A stretch of 64,000 bases of DNA, taken from the NCBI GenBank assembly GCA_016928305.1, contig JAFGKY010000165.1:1-64000 (forward strand). Reading direction: 5' to 3'. Origin of the DNA: Bacteroidales bacterium. GTDB lineage: Bacteria > Bacteroidota > Bacteroidia > Bacteroidales > UBA10428. The notes under the pieces were generated by a model. The model saw only the letters and a program-made list of their open reading frames with translations. It made no database searches and had not been told where the DNA came from. Shown piece after piece: positions 1 through 6,754 of this stretch. Position numbers and translations under genes: made by a program. Within the stretch, counting starts at the first letter, position 1, and every line of letters starts with the position of its first letter.

Positions 1-98
1 CTAACCTGCCCTATTCATAAAAACACAGATTATTCTGTGTTAAAGCAGGTTAGCCCGATTTAGTTACACTTAGTTTTCGAAGAAAAGATAGTGTAACT
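1..98. repeat. Nested and consecutive inverted repeats ahead of kdsA
   Basis: CTAACCTGC (1-9) is complementary to GCAGGTTAG (45-53), and inside it AACACAGA (22-29) pairs with TCTGTGTT (34-41). A second stem follows, AGTTACACT (62-70) with AGTGTAACT (90-98). The elements lie 59 bp or more before the kdsA start. They could be a terminator of a gene to the left, a transcribed leader structure or decayed palindromic repeats. No T-run follows either stem, so a Rho-independent terminator is not obvious. Confidence 0.5.
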
Positions 99-156
99 TA
101 ATCGTAATCTGTTCATTAAAAGAAATTCATGAATTATATAGGCTAAACCAATTATT

Positions 157-987
157 ATGAAAATACCTGATTTTATTCCTCAGCTGAAATATGTTAATAC
201 CGGTAATTTTTTTCTGATTGCCGGTCCCTGCGTAATTGAAAGCAGAGAACTGTGTTTTGAAGTCGCTGAAAAGATTGTGAATACCACCGACAAGCTTGAA
301 ATACCGTATATTTTTAAAAGTTCATACAAAAAGGCCAATCGTTCTAAACTTGACTCCTTCACGGGTATCGGAGACAAAGCCGCCCTGGAGATCTTGCGGG
401 ATGTGAAAAAGCATTTTCAGATTCCCGTATTAACTGATATACATACAGTTGAAGAAGCCTATTTCGCTTCACAATATGCCGATGTTTTACAAATACCGGC
501 CTTTTTATGCAGGCAAACCGATTTGCTGACGGCTGCCGCCAGAACCGGTAAAGCTGTTAATATTAAAAAAGGACAATTTTTAGCACCTGAATCAATGAAA
601 TTTGTAGTTGAAAAAATACTGTCTTCAGGCAACAGCAATATTATCTTAACAGACCGGGGGACCATGTTTGGATACAACGATCTTATTGTCGATTACCGTG
701 GACTGGTGGAAATGAAAAAATTAAAGTTTCCGGTAGTGCTTGACATCACCCATTCTCTCCAACAGCCAAACCAGCTTTCGGGGATTTCCGGAGGCAGGCC
801 GGAGCTCATAGAAACCCTTGCAAGAGCTGCTGTTGCAATAGGTGTGGATGGAATTTTTATTGAAACCCACCCTGAACCTATGCTGGCCAAATCGGATGCA
901 TCCAATATGCTAAAACTGGATCTGCTTGAAAAACTACTGGATAAACTTGTTAAAATCAGAAAAACCATCCTCGATTTCAATGACTAA
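157..987 (+). CDS. kdsA: 3-deoxy-D-manno-octulosonate 8-phosphate synthase (KDO-8-P synthase)
   Basis: Condenses phosphoenolpyruvate with arabinose 5-phosphate to KDO 8-phosphate, the committed step to the KDO sugar of the lipopolysaccharide inner core; cytoplasmic. The 276 residues match the usual family length and carry the family motifs GPCVIES (from residue 23), KSSYKKANRS, TDIHTVEEA, KKGQFLAPESM, DITHSLQQPN and a C-terminal GIFIETHPEP. Residue 25 is Cys, where the metal-independent E. coli-type enzymes have Asn, so this should be a metal-dependent class member (family knowledge). The ATG at 157 gives the expected N-terminus. It stands alone on the + strand and is followed by a hairpin with a T-rich tail near 1130-1160. 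Confidence 0.95.
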   Translation: MKIPDFIPQLKYVNTGNFFLIAGPCVIESRELCFEVAEKIVNTTDKLEIPYIFKSSYKKANRSKLDSFTGIGDKAALEILRDVKKHFQIPVLTDIHTVEEAYFASQYADVLQIPAFLCRQTDLLTAAARTGKAVNIKKGQFLAPESMKFVVEKILSSGNSNIILTDRGTMFGYNDLIVDYRGLVEMKKLKFPVVLDITHSLQQPNQLSGISGGRPELIETLARAAVAIGVDGIFIETHPEPMLAKSDASNMLKLDLLEKLLDKLVKIRKTILDFND

Positions 988-1129
988 AGGATATTTTTAT
1001 TATTATAAATAATTATAAATCTTTTTATTGCACTTTATAATGTGTAAAATTATCAGCATGGAGTTGCATGTATCAACATTTTTGCTATATTTACATCCTT
1101 AACCCTAACGATTGGACCCATATTCGCAG

Positions 1130-1162
1130 AAGGCCTGTTTTTGAGACAGGCTTTCTTTATTT
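1130..1162 (+). terminator. Probable Rho-independent terminator of kdsA
   Basis: AAGGCCTGT (1130-1138) pairs with ACAGGCTTT (1146-1154) apart from one mismatch, with a loop of about seven bases, and is followed by CTTTATTTTTG. It lies about 140 bp after the kdsA stop codon, so a long 3' untranslated region would be implied. Confidence 0.5.
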
Positions 1163-1248
1163 TTGATAAAACCAAGAATCAAGATCCAAGATCTAAGACT
1201 AAAGATCTAAGATCGAAGATTAAAGAAAATTTTCATACTGGTTCATTA

Positions 1249-1278
1249 TACTGGTTCAAGCGTCCGCTTGGACCAGTA
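1249..1278. repeat. REP-like palindrome (14-bp stem, 2-base loop)
   Basis: TACTGGTTCAAGCG and CGCTTGGACCAGTA form a nearly perfect stem with a single G-T wobble around the loop TC. There is no adjacent T-run. It looks like a mobile palindromic repeat unit rather than a terminator. Confidence 0.6.
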
Positions 1279-1352
1279 GTAAGAATATAGATCAAAGATT
1301 AAAGAAGTATTCCTGAATCACCAAATCATCAAATCAGCAAATTACCAAATAA

Positions 1353-1777
1353 AAACAGCAGACCTGTAAGCCGGATTCTGTTTCCCGGAATAACCGGAAA
1401 CCTTGTCATTTATCTAATCGATCTACCCCTCCCGGATTTCAATACCGTTACCGGTAAAGAAGGCATTGCGAACAACAATGTACTACCTGGCCAATGGCCT
1501 GACAGTAACGGGATATACATGATCTTTCAGCCTGCAAGACAGACAGCGGTATATGTCACCACATACCCTGGTAGGCTCTTACCCCACCTTCTCACCTTTA
1601 CTCGCCGAAGCTTTAGCGAAGGCGTGCCTTCCCTCAGACCCCGACAAGAAGTCATTCTCTTCTCTGCTCCTATGCCCTCGCGGACATCTTCCGTTTCGGA
1701 AGTGCAGTGTTCTGCGCTGTCCGGACTTTCCTCCCCGCCGGAACAAAAGCCGACAGAGCGACAAGACGATCTGCTGC
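1353..1777 (-). ncRNA. rnpB: RNase P RNA, bacterial class A
   Basis: Catalytic RNA of ribonuclease P, which removes 5' leaders from tRNA precursors. On the minus strand the conserved block GAGGAAAGTCCGGACA lies at 1733-1718, AAAGGTG..AAGGTGGGGTAAGAGC in the 1600-1575 region, and ACAGAATCCGGCTTA at 1381-1367. The two ends pair as P1: CAGCAGATC (1776-1768) with GGTCTGCTG near 1364-1356. The 5' end lies within a few bases of the stop codon of the Smr-domain gene on the same strand, leaving no room for a separate promoter between them. A 22-base palindrome of the type seen at 36966 lies in the P12 hairpin region. Exact ends are estimated from the P1 helix. Confidence 0.93.
1603..1624 (-). repeat. 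REP-like palindrome inside the RNase P RNA (P12 region)
   Basis: On the RNA strand the sequence reads CGCCTTCGCTAAAGCTTCGGCG. The stem arms GCC..GGC and GCT..AGC flank TTC/TTC internal positions. The same motif, with GAG in place of AAA at the turn, occurs at 36966-36987. It lies between the conserved GGGTCTGAGGGAAGG and AAAGGTGAGAAGGTG blocks, where hairpin P12 is expected. Confidence 0.6.
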
Positions 1778-1779
1778 GT

Positions 1780-2841
1780 TTATCGTAAATGCACCATGGT
1801 GGCGCCAAAACCATATTCCTTGAAAGAAGCATCCTGATATGAAAATTCAGGATAACTCCTTTTCAGCTCATTGCGTAGTTCAAGTTTAAGAGTTCCATTT
1901 CCAACGCCATGAATAAAGACAATTCTTCTGACCTTATTACTTATAGCATCCTCCAGAGCAGACCTGAAATGGTTCATCTGGATCCGAAGGATCTCTGTAT
2001 TTGACAAACGAGAATAGTCTTCACGCAAAGCCCCAATATGCAAGTCAACTTCCATGCTTTCCGATACTTTCGATCTGTTTTTTATATCCTTCAACTTTCC
2101 GACTATGCTATTCTCCGGATCACCAGCTGCAGCCTCAACCGTTCTCGTCTTTCGGTTATTGTCAGTCTTTGTTGCATCAAGGATAAGAGCTTTCTCATCA
2201 AAATATTCATTATCCTTATATATATGATTTTTTAAAAAATCAAAAGAAGCAATACTGATTTCCTCATCCAGAAGCGGTATTTTATAATACTGTCCCTGAC
2301 ACACAGGCAAAGCCTGTATATGAAACAGAGATATCCTGCTTAAGCTGGACTGGTCAAAACCAGCGAGGTAACACTTTGTATCCGGTTCTATCTCTCCGCT
2401 GTTGAGGTGAAAATATTTCCCCTGTTGCTGATACCCGACCCTGTAATAAAGAAAATATTTACTGTCATTGATGAAATAGCTGTTTATCGTTGTCTTGAAA
2501 ACCGCATCGATATCTTCCGGCACAAGTCCCAAAACAAGCTTTAGCCTGGTACCGTACGGCAGGTTTTCAGGTAATCGGTTTCCTGCAATTTCATGAAAGT
2601 CAAGGACTGACGAATCCTGGAATAATGTCTTATCAGCCTGGGGAATATCCTTATATTCGGATTCTCTGCTATCCGGATTGACCGGGTCAGGTGACTGCAG
2701 TATCAGCTCGGCTGCCCTGACCGGTATCTCAAAGCCATCATCCGACATTACATAAATGAAACCGCTGTCTTCTATACGGGTTATTTTTCCACCCCCGGTT
2801 TCATTCAAAAACCTGACAATATCACCAATGTTGAATTTCAT
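1780..2841 (-). CDS. DUF2027/Smr-domain protein
   Basis: A 353-residue cytoplasmic protein. The N-terminus (MKFNIGDIVRFLNETGGGKI) is a small beta-barrel of the DUF2027 type, the middle is a beta-rich domain, and the last ~85 residues form a Smr domain with the typical DLHIG motif and an IVFIHGVGNGTLK segment. Smr domains are nucleases or nucleic-acid binding modules found at the C-terminus of MutS2, and this architecture is characteristic of Bacteroidota; its role there is not established. The frame could extend eight codons upstream to a TTG, but the ATG at 2841 is preferred because the domain begins there. The stop codon lies almost against the 5' end of rnpB on the same strand, so the two may share a transcript. 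Confidence 0.85.
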   Translation of the reverse strand: MKFNIGDIVRFLNETGGGKITRIEDSGFIYVMSDDGFEIPVRAAELILQSPDPVNPDSRESEYKDIPQADKTLFQDSSVLDFHEIAGNRLPENLPYGTRLKLVLGLVPEDIDAVFKTTINSYFINDSKYFLYYRVGYQQQGKYFHLNSGEIEPDTKCYLAGFDQSSLSRISLFHIQALPVCQGQYYKIPLLDEEISIASFDFLKNHIYKDNEYFDEKALILDATKTDNNRKTRTVEAAAGDPENSIVGKLKDIKNRSKVSESMEVDLHIGALREDYSRLSNTEILRIQMNHFRSALEDAISNKVRRIVFIHGVGNGTLKLELRNELKRSYPEFSYQDASFKEYGFGATMVHLR

Positions 2842-2930
2842 CTCCGGATTTTCCAGACGGTACAAAATTAGTTATTTTTGAGCGAAAAAGAAGGGATAAA
2901 AGGTAAGAGATAGGATCATAAAATCAGCCA

Positions 2931-4136
2931 ATGAATCTTCAACTGCATATCAGTGAATTCGAATATAACCTTCCGGCAGAAAGGATTGCATTGTTTCCTG
3001 CAGCGGAAAGGGATTTCTCAAAACTGCTGTTATATGAAAGAGGACAAGCCATTACCCATGATCGTTTCAGGAATCTGGCAAATCATTTAACCCAGAATAC
3101 CTTGCTCGTATTCAACGATACACGTGTAATTCATGCGCGTATATTGTTCACCAGCAATACAGGCAACACCATTGAACTGTTCTGCCTGAAACCTGTTGAT
3201 CCATCTGATTATGAAACCGCATTTAAAGAAACAGGCGAGTGTATCTGGGAATGCCTGGTTGGAAATCTAAGAAAATGGAAAGATCCGATGCTTATACAAT
3301 ATATACACGATGGAAAAAGATCTCTTGAACTGAAAGCCGAAATGCTTTCCAAAACCAGTTATGGTTATCTTATCAGGTTTTCCTGGCCTGACTCTTCTGT
3401 TACCTTTGGTGAAGTCCTGGAAAGAGCGGGTATCATTCCCCTGCCCCCTTATATTAAAAGACCACCGGTTGAAACCGATGATTATCGCTATCAGACTATA
3501 TATGCCAAAGATGAGGGTTCAGTGGCCGCCCCCACTGCCGGCCTGCATTTTACAGAAGACGTCTTGCTGCAACTTCGGAATAAAAACATCCTTAGCACAG
3601 GTTTAATCCTGCATGTAGGAGCCGGAACTTTTTTACCTGTTAAATCCGGATTTATAATAGATCATCCCATGCATGCCGAACAGTTTTCGGTACAACGAAA
3701 AACACTGGAAATACTGTTGAATCATTCAGGATCAATTACTGCCGTGGGAACAACTACGGTAAGAACGCTGGAAAGCCTTTACTGGCTTGGAAACAAACTT
3801 AGCAACACAGGAAAATTGAACAAGACGATTGATCAATGGGAACCTTATGAAATCGAAGGAACTTTGATAGCCAGAGAATCTATTGAAATTCTTCACGACT
3901 ATATGTTAATAAACGGTCTGGAAGAAATTACTGCAAGTACGCGGATTATGATCATTCCCGGTTATAAATACCAGATTGTTGATCAATTGATTACTAATTT
4001 TCACCAGCCCCGGAGTACTTTGTTATTATTGGTGGCGGCATTTATAGGAGAGGACTGGAAGAAGGTTTATCAGTATGCGCTTGAAAATGATTTCAGGTTC
4101 CTTAGTTATGGTGACAGTTCATTACTGATTCCGTAA
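2931..4136 (+). CDS. queA: S-adenosylmethionine:tRNA ribosyltransferase-isomerase
   Basis: Transfers the ribosyl moiety of SAM to 7-aminomethyl-7-deazaguanine in tRNA to make epoxyqueuosine, a late step of queuosine synthesis. Family motifs are visible: LLVFNDTRVIHAR, IIPLPPYIKRP, GSVAAPTAGLHFT, HVGAGTFLPV, HPMHAEQF, GTTTVRTLES and NFHQPRSTLLLLVAAF. At 401 residues it is longer than the ~350-residue E. coli enzyme; the extra length is spread over insertions such as residues 80-105 and around 270-300. Longer QueA forms occur in Bacteroidota. Its 3' end overlaps the convergent threonine aldolase gene by 15 bp. Confidence 0.92.
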   Translation: MNLQLHISEFEYNLPAERIALFPAAERDFSKLLLYERGQAITHDRFRNLANHLTQNTLLVFNDTRVIHARILFTSNTGNTIELFCLKPVDPSDYETAFKETGECIWECLVGNLRKWKDPMLIQYIHDGKRSLELKAEMLSKTSYGYLIRFSWPDSSVTFGEVLERAGIIPLPPYIKRPPVETDDYRYQTIYAKDEGSVAAPTAGLHFTEDVLLQLRNKNILSTGLILHVGAGTFLPVKSGFIIDHPMHAEQFSVQRKTLEILLNHSGSITAVGTTTVRTLESLYWLGNKLSNTGKLNKTIDQWEPYEIEGTLIARESIEILHDYMLINGLEEITASTRIMIIPGYKYQIVDQLITNFHQPRSTLLLLVAAFIGEDWKKVYQYALENDFRFLSYGDSSLLIP

Positions 4137-5156
4137 AAGGTTCTTCAATGTGTCGGTAAAGCCGATGATATCTTCTTCCCGGGTATCGAATGATGTCATC
4201 CATCTTACTTCTGATCTTTCCTCATTCCATGTATAAAAGAAATACTTTTCCCGCAGCGGTCTTATAATTCTTTCGGGAATTATAGCGAAGACACCATTTG
4301 CTTCTACAGGCTGTGTGATTTTGACCTCCGGCAACAAAGAGACTTTTTCACTGAGCAATTTTGCCATACGGTTTGCATGCTGTGCATTGGGTTTCCAAAT
4401 TTCTTTTTCAAGATAAGGGATGTACTGGGCCGATATGAATCTCATTTTGGAAACCAGTTGCATACTCTGTTTCCGGATGTATTTAAAATTTTCAGCAAGG
4501 TCAGGCGTTAAAAAAATAACCGCTTCTCCGAACAACATTCCGTTTTTTGTCCCGCCAAAGGAAAGAACATCAACGCCAACATCCTTTGTAATCTCTTTGA
4601 AACCACAATTCAAATTTACCGCTGCATTTGCAATTCTTGCACCGTCCATGTGCAGAAACATATTATTACTGTGGGCAAAGCTGGCCAATTGTTTGATTTC
4701 AGGGGATTTATACACCGTTCCCATTTCCGTAGCCTGACTTATTGAAATCACACGAGGCTGAACATGATGTTCAAAACCGATACCATGCAACAGACCTGTG
4801 AGGATGGAAGGAGTGAGTTTGCCATCCGTTGTGGGAACAGTAATTAGTTTGCATCCGGTGAATTTTTCCGGTGCACCGCATTCATCAACAGCAATATGAG
4901 CCGTCTCAGGACATATTATTCCATGATACGAATCGGTAATGGCTGAAAGGCCTGACACATTTGCCCCTGTGCCAGTCAATACCAAGAATACTTCGGAATC
5001 CTCGCCAAAATGTTGCTTCAACAACTCTTTCGCCTTTATAGTATAGGCATCATCACCGTATGCAATCACATGTCCGTCGTTTGCCATTAGGATTGCATCC
5101 AATATATCAGGATGAATCCCGGCATTGTTATCACTTGCAAATCCTCTTTTGTTCAT
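4122..5156 (-). CDS. ltaE: Low-specificity L-threonine aldolase-type PLP enzyme
   Basis: PLP-dependent fold-type I enzyme expected to cleave L-threonine or L-allo-threonine to glycine and acetaldehyde. Visible family features are FASDNNAGIHPDILDA at the N-terminus, YGDDAYT, TGTGANVSGL (phosphate-binding loop), HIAVDECGAPE, LHMDGARIANAA (the Asp that contacts the PLP ring nitrogen) and SFGGTKNGML, where the Lys near residue 205 forms the Schiff base. The 344-residue length is normal. It is monocistronic and convergent with queA with a 15-bp overlap. Related beta-eliminating lyases share the fold, so the exact substrate is inferred. Confidence 0.88.
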   Translation of the reverse strand: MNKRGFASDNNAGIHPDILDAILMANDGHVIAYGDDAYTIKAKELLKQHFGEDSEVFLVLTGTGANVSGLSAITDSYHGIICPETAHIAVDECGAPEKFTGCKLITVPTTDGKLTPSILTGLLHGIGFEHHVQPRVISISQATEMGTVYKSPEIKQLASFAHSNNMFLHMDGARIANAAVNLNCGFKEITKDVGVDVLSFGGTKNGMLFGEAVIFLTPDLAENFKYIRKQSMQLVSKMRFISAQYIPYLEKEIWKPNAQHANRMAKLLSEKVSLLPEVKITQPVEANGVFAIIPERIIRPLREKYFFYTWNEERSEVRWMTSFDTREEDIIGFTDTLKNLLRNQ

Positions 5157-5361
5157 GAGCAGGTAATTTTACCGGTCAAATTAAGGTTTTTTCTATTCAT
5201 TCATTATGAATTGCTTTTAAATATGATCAACATCTATTCATCCGGTTAAGTTAAAAAAAAGTTAAAATATGGTTTATGAGAACTATTGTTATAATCTATT
5301 GTTTCTAATTTAAAACATCTATGATTGATGATTAACGAATTAAGATTTAAGAACTAAAAAA

Positions 5362-5832
5362 ATGAAAATCCTTTTTTTGTTGTCTTTTCTATCATTGTTT
5401 GAGACAGGTTATGCGCGAAAGATATCTGTTTATGATTTCAATTCATTTGAACCGTTACTGCATACGAACAGTGACTCCGTATTCATTCTGAATTTCTGGG
5501 CCAGCTGGTGTTTACCCTGCAGGGAAGAATTACCTGATTTCGAAAGACTTCATAAAGCTTATCAATCGAAGAAAGTCAAAGTGCTGCTGGTAAGCCTTGA
5601 CATCCCCGGTCAGGTTGAAAAACAACTTATCCCTTTCCTCGAAAAAAACGACATTACAGCTGATATATTGCTGCTCGATGATCCCGATTTTGATAAATGG
5701 ATAAACAAAATTGACAGCACCTGGGGAGGAGGAATACCTGCAACGCTTATATACAGTAAGGACCAGAGAATCTTTCTGAACCGGAAAACAACTTATGAAG
5801 AACTGGAAAGTATTGTGAAATCAAATTTTTAA
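5362..5832 (+). CDS. TlpA-like exported thiol-disulfide oxidoreductase
   Basis: A 156-residue thioredoxin-fold protein with an N-terminal signal peptide (MKILFLLSFLSLFETGYA). The active site reads NFWASWCLPCREELP, a CxxC motif of the TlpA/ResA kind, followed by the cis-Pro region GGGIPATLIY. It probably acts in the periplasm on cysteine thiols, for example in cytochrome c maturation or stress defence; no target is seen here. Only four bases separate it from the next gene, so the two form an operon. Confidence 0.85.
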   Translation: MKILFLLSFLSLFETGYARKISVYDFNSFEPLLHTNSDSVFILNFWASWCLPCREELPDFERLHKAYQSKKVKVLLVSLDIPGQVEKQLIPFLEKNDITADILLLDDPDFDKWINKIDSTWGGGIPATLIYSKDQRIFLNRKTTYEELESIVKSNF

Positions 5833-5836
5833 AACC

Positions 5837-6442
5837 ATGAAACACATTATGATTTTAATTCTGTTGGAAACATTCACCCTGTCGATACTTAATGCCGGAG
5901 GATACAAGCCGGGAGACAAGGCCGGTGATTTCAGGCTTAAGAATGTCGACGGAAAATTCGTAAGTCTAAGCGACTATAAAACTGCAAAAGGATTTGTAGT
6001 GGTATTTACCTGCAACCATTGTCCTTACGCACAGGCCTACCAGGAAAGACTTATAAGCATTAACAACAAATATCGGTTAAAAGGATTTCCGGTAATTGCT
6101 ATAAATCCTAATGATCCTGCGGTTTCGCCGGGAGATTCTTATGAAGAGATGCAAAAAAGAGCCGGTGAGATGCAGTATACATTTCCGTATCTTTTTGATG
6201 AAACACAGGCCATCTATAAAATGTATGGCGCTGAAAGAACCCCTCATGTTTACCTGTTGAAGAAAGAGGGTAATGATTTCAGGATTGTATATATAGGAGC
6301 CATTGATAACAATTACAAAGATCCGTCACAGGTTACTGAAAAATACCTGGAGAATGCGATTGAAGCTGTATTATCCGGAAAATCTCCGGAACCGGATGTT
6401 ACCAAAGCAATCGGTTGTTCCATCAAAGCGAAGAAGCCCTGA
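5837..6442 (+). CDS. Exported AhpC/TSA-like thioredoxin-family protein
   Basis: A 201-residue protein with a signal peptide ending near NAGG and a redoxin domain. The catalytic segment is VVVFTCNHCPYAQAY, a CNHC variant that is typical of a group of thioredoxin-like peroxiredoxin relatives in environmental bacteria. Later segments (INPNDP, YLFDETQAIYKMYGAERTPHVYLL) fit that family. Located in the periplasm by inference. Cotranscribed with the TlpA-like gene four bases upstream, so the pair may form a small extracytoplasmic redox module. Confidence 0.82.
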   Translation: MKHIMILILLETFTLSILNAGGYKPGDKAGDFRLKNVDGKFVSLSDYKTAKGFVVVFTCNHCPYAQAYQERLISINNKYRLKGFPVIAINPNDPAVSPGDSYEEMQKRAGEMQYTFPYLFDETQAIYKMYGAERTPHVYLLKKEGNDFRIVYIGAIDNNYKDPSQVTEKYLENAIEAVLSGKSPEPDVTKAIGCSIKAKKP

Positions 6443-6480
6443 AAGAGGGGTACACCAGAAAAAACACAGCTTAACCAAAA

Positions 6481-6747
6481 ATGAAATACCTCGTAGCAGA
6501 GCTGCGAGGTAATTCATTGTCCATAGACGTATTTAAACCGAATGATACAGGAGATTTCCTGCAACGGATGTCAGCTCTATCGACCAATTTGACACCTGCT
6601 TTTCTGAGTACCCATCCTTCAGACGAAAAAAGAATTGCGCAAATCAGAAAATATTTACCGGAAGCGATGAAATATTACCAGCAGGGCAGCACTGTGAAAA
6701 GCAGTACCAAGGAGGGTAAGACACAAAAGGACAAGCTAACCTGGTAG
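6481..6747 (+). pseudogene. Remnant of an M48-family metallopeptidase gene (C-terminal part only)
   Basis: From about position 6526 the translation reads VFKPNDTGDFLQRMSAL...PAFLSTHPSDEKRIAQIRKYLPEA. This is the conserved C-terminal segment of M48 (Oma1/LoiP-like) zinc peptidases, including the STHPSDEKRI signature. The HExxH active site and the whole membrane or catalytic N-terminal part are missing. The codons before it coincide with a palindromic repeat (6487-6511), so the ATG at 6481 is unlikely to be a native start. I interpret it as a gene truncated at its 5' side, with the repeat at the breakpoint. It lies tail-to-tail with the FAD/Fe-S gene. Confidence 0.75.
6487..6511. repeat. REP-like palindrome (11-bp stem, AGA loop)
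   Basis: TACCTCGTAGC and GCTGCGAGGTA pair with one T-G wobble around AGA. There is no T-run. It sits exactly at the point where the M48 peptidase remnant begins. Confidence 0.65.
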
Positions 6748-6754
6748 CCAGGCT

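Larger units (their letters stand above)
988..1352. other. Intergenic region without genes between kdsA and rnpB
   Basis: No convincing reading frame. It holds a terminator-like hairpin (1130-1153), a low-complexity tract built from AAGAT/CTAAGA units (about 1165-1235) and a long palindrome (1249-1278). A related AGATCTAAG tract in the opposite orientation sits at about 63758-63800. Confidence 0.6.

Noticed and set aside
1519-1837. Several overlapping open frames of 60-100 codons on both strands
   Set aside because: They lie inside or across the RNase P RNA gene, whose conserved blocks and P1 helix are clear.
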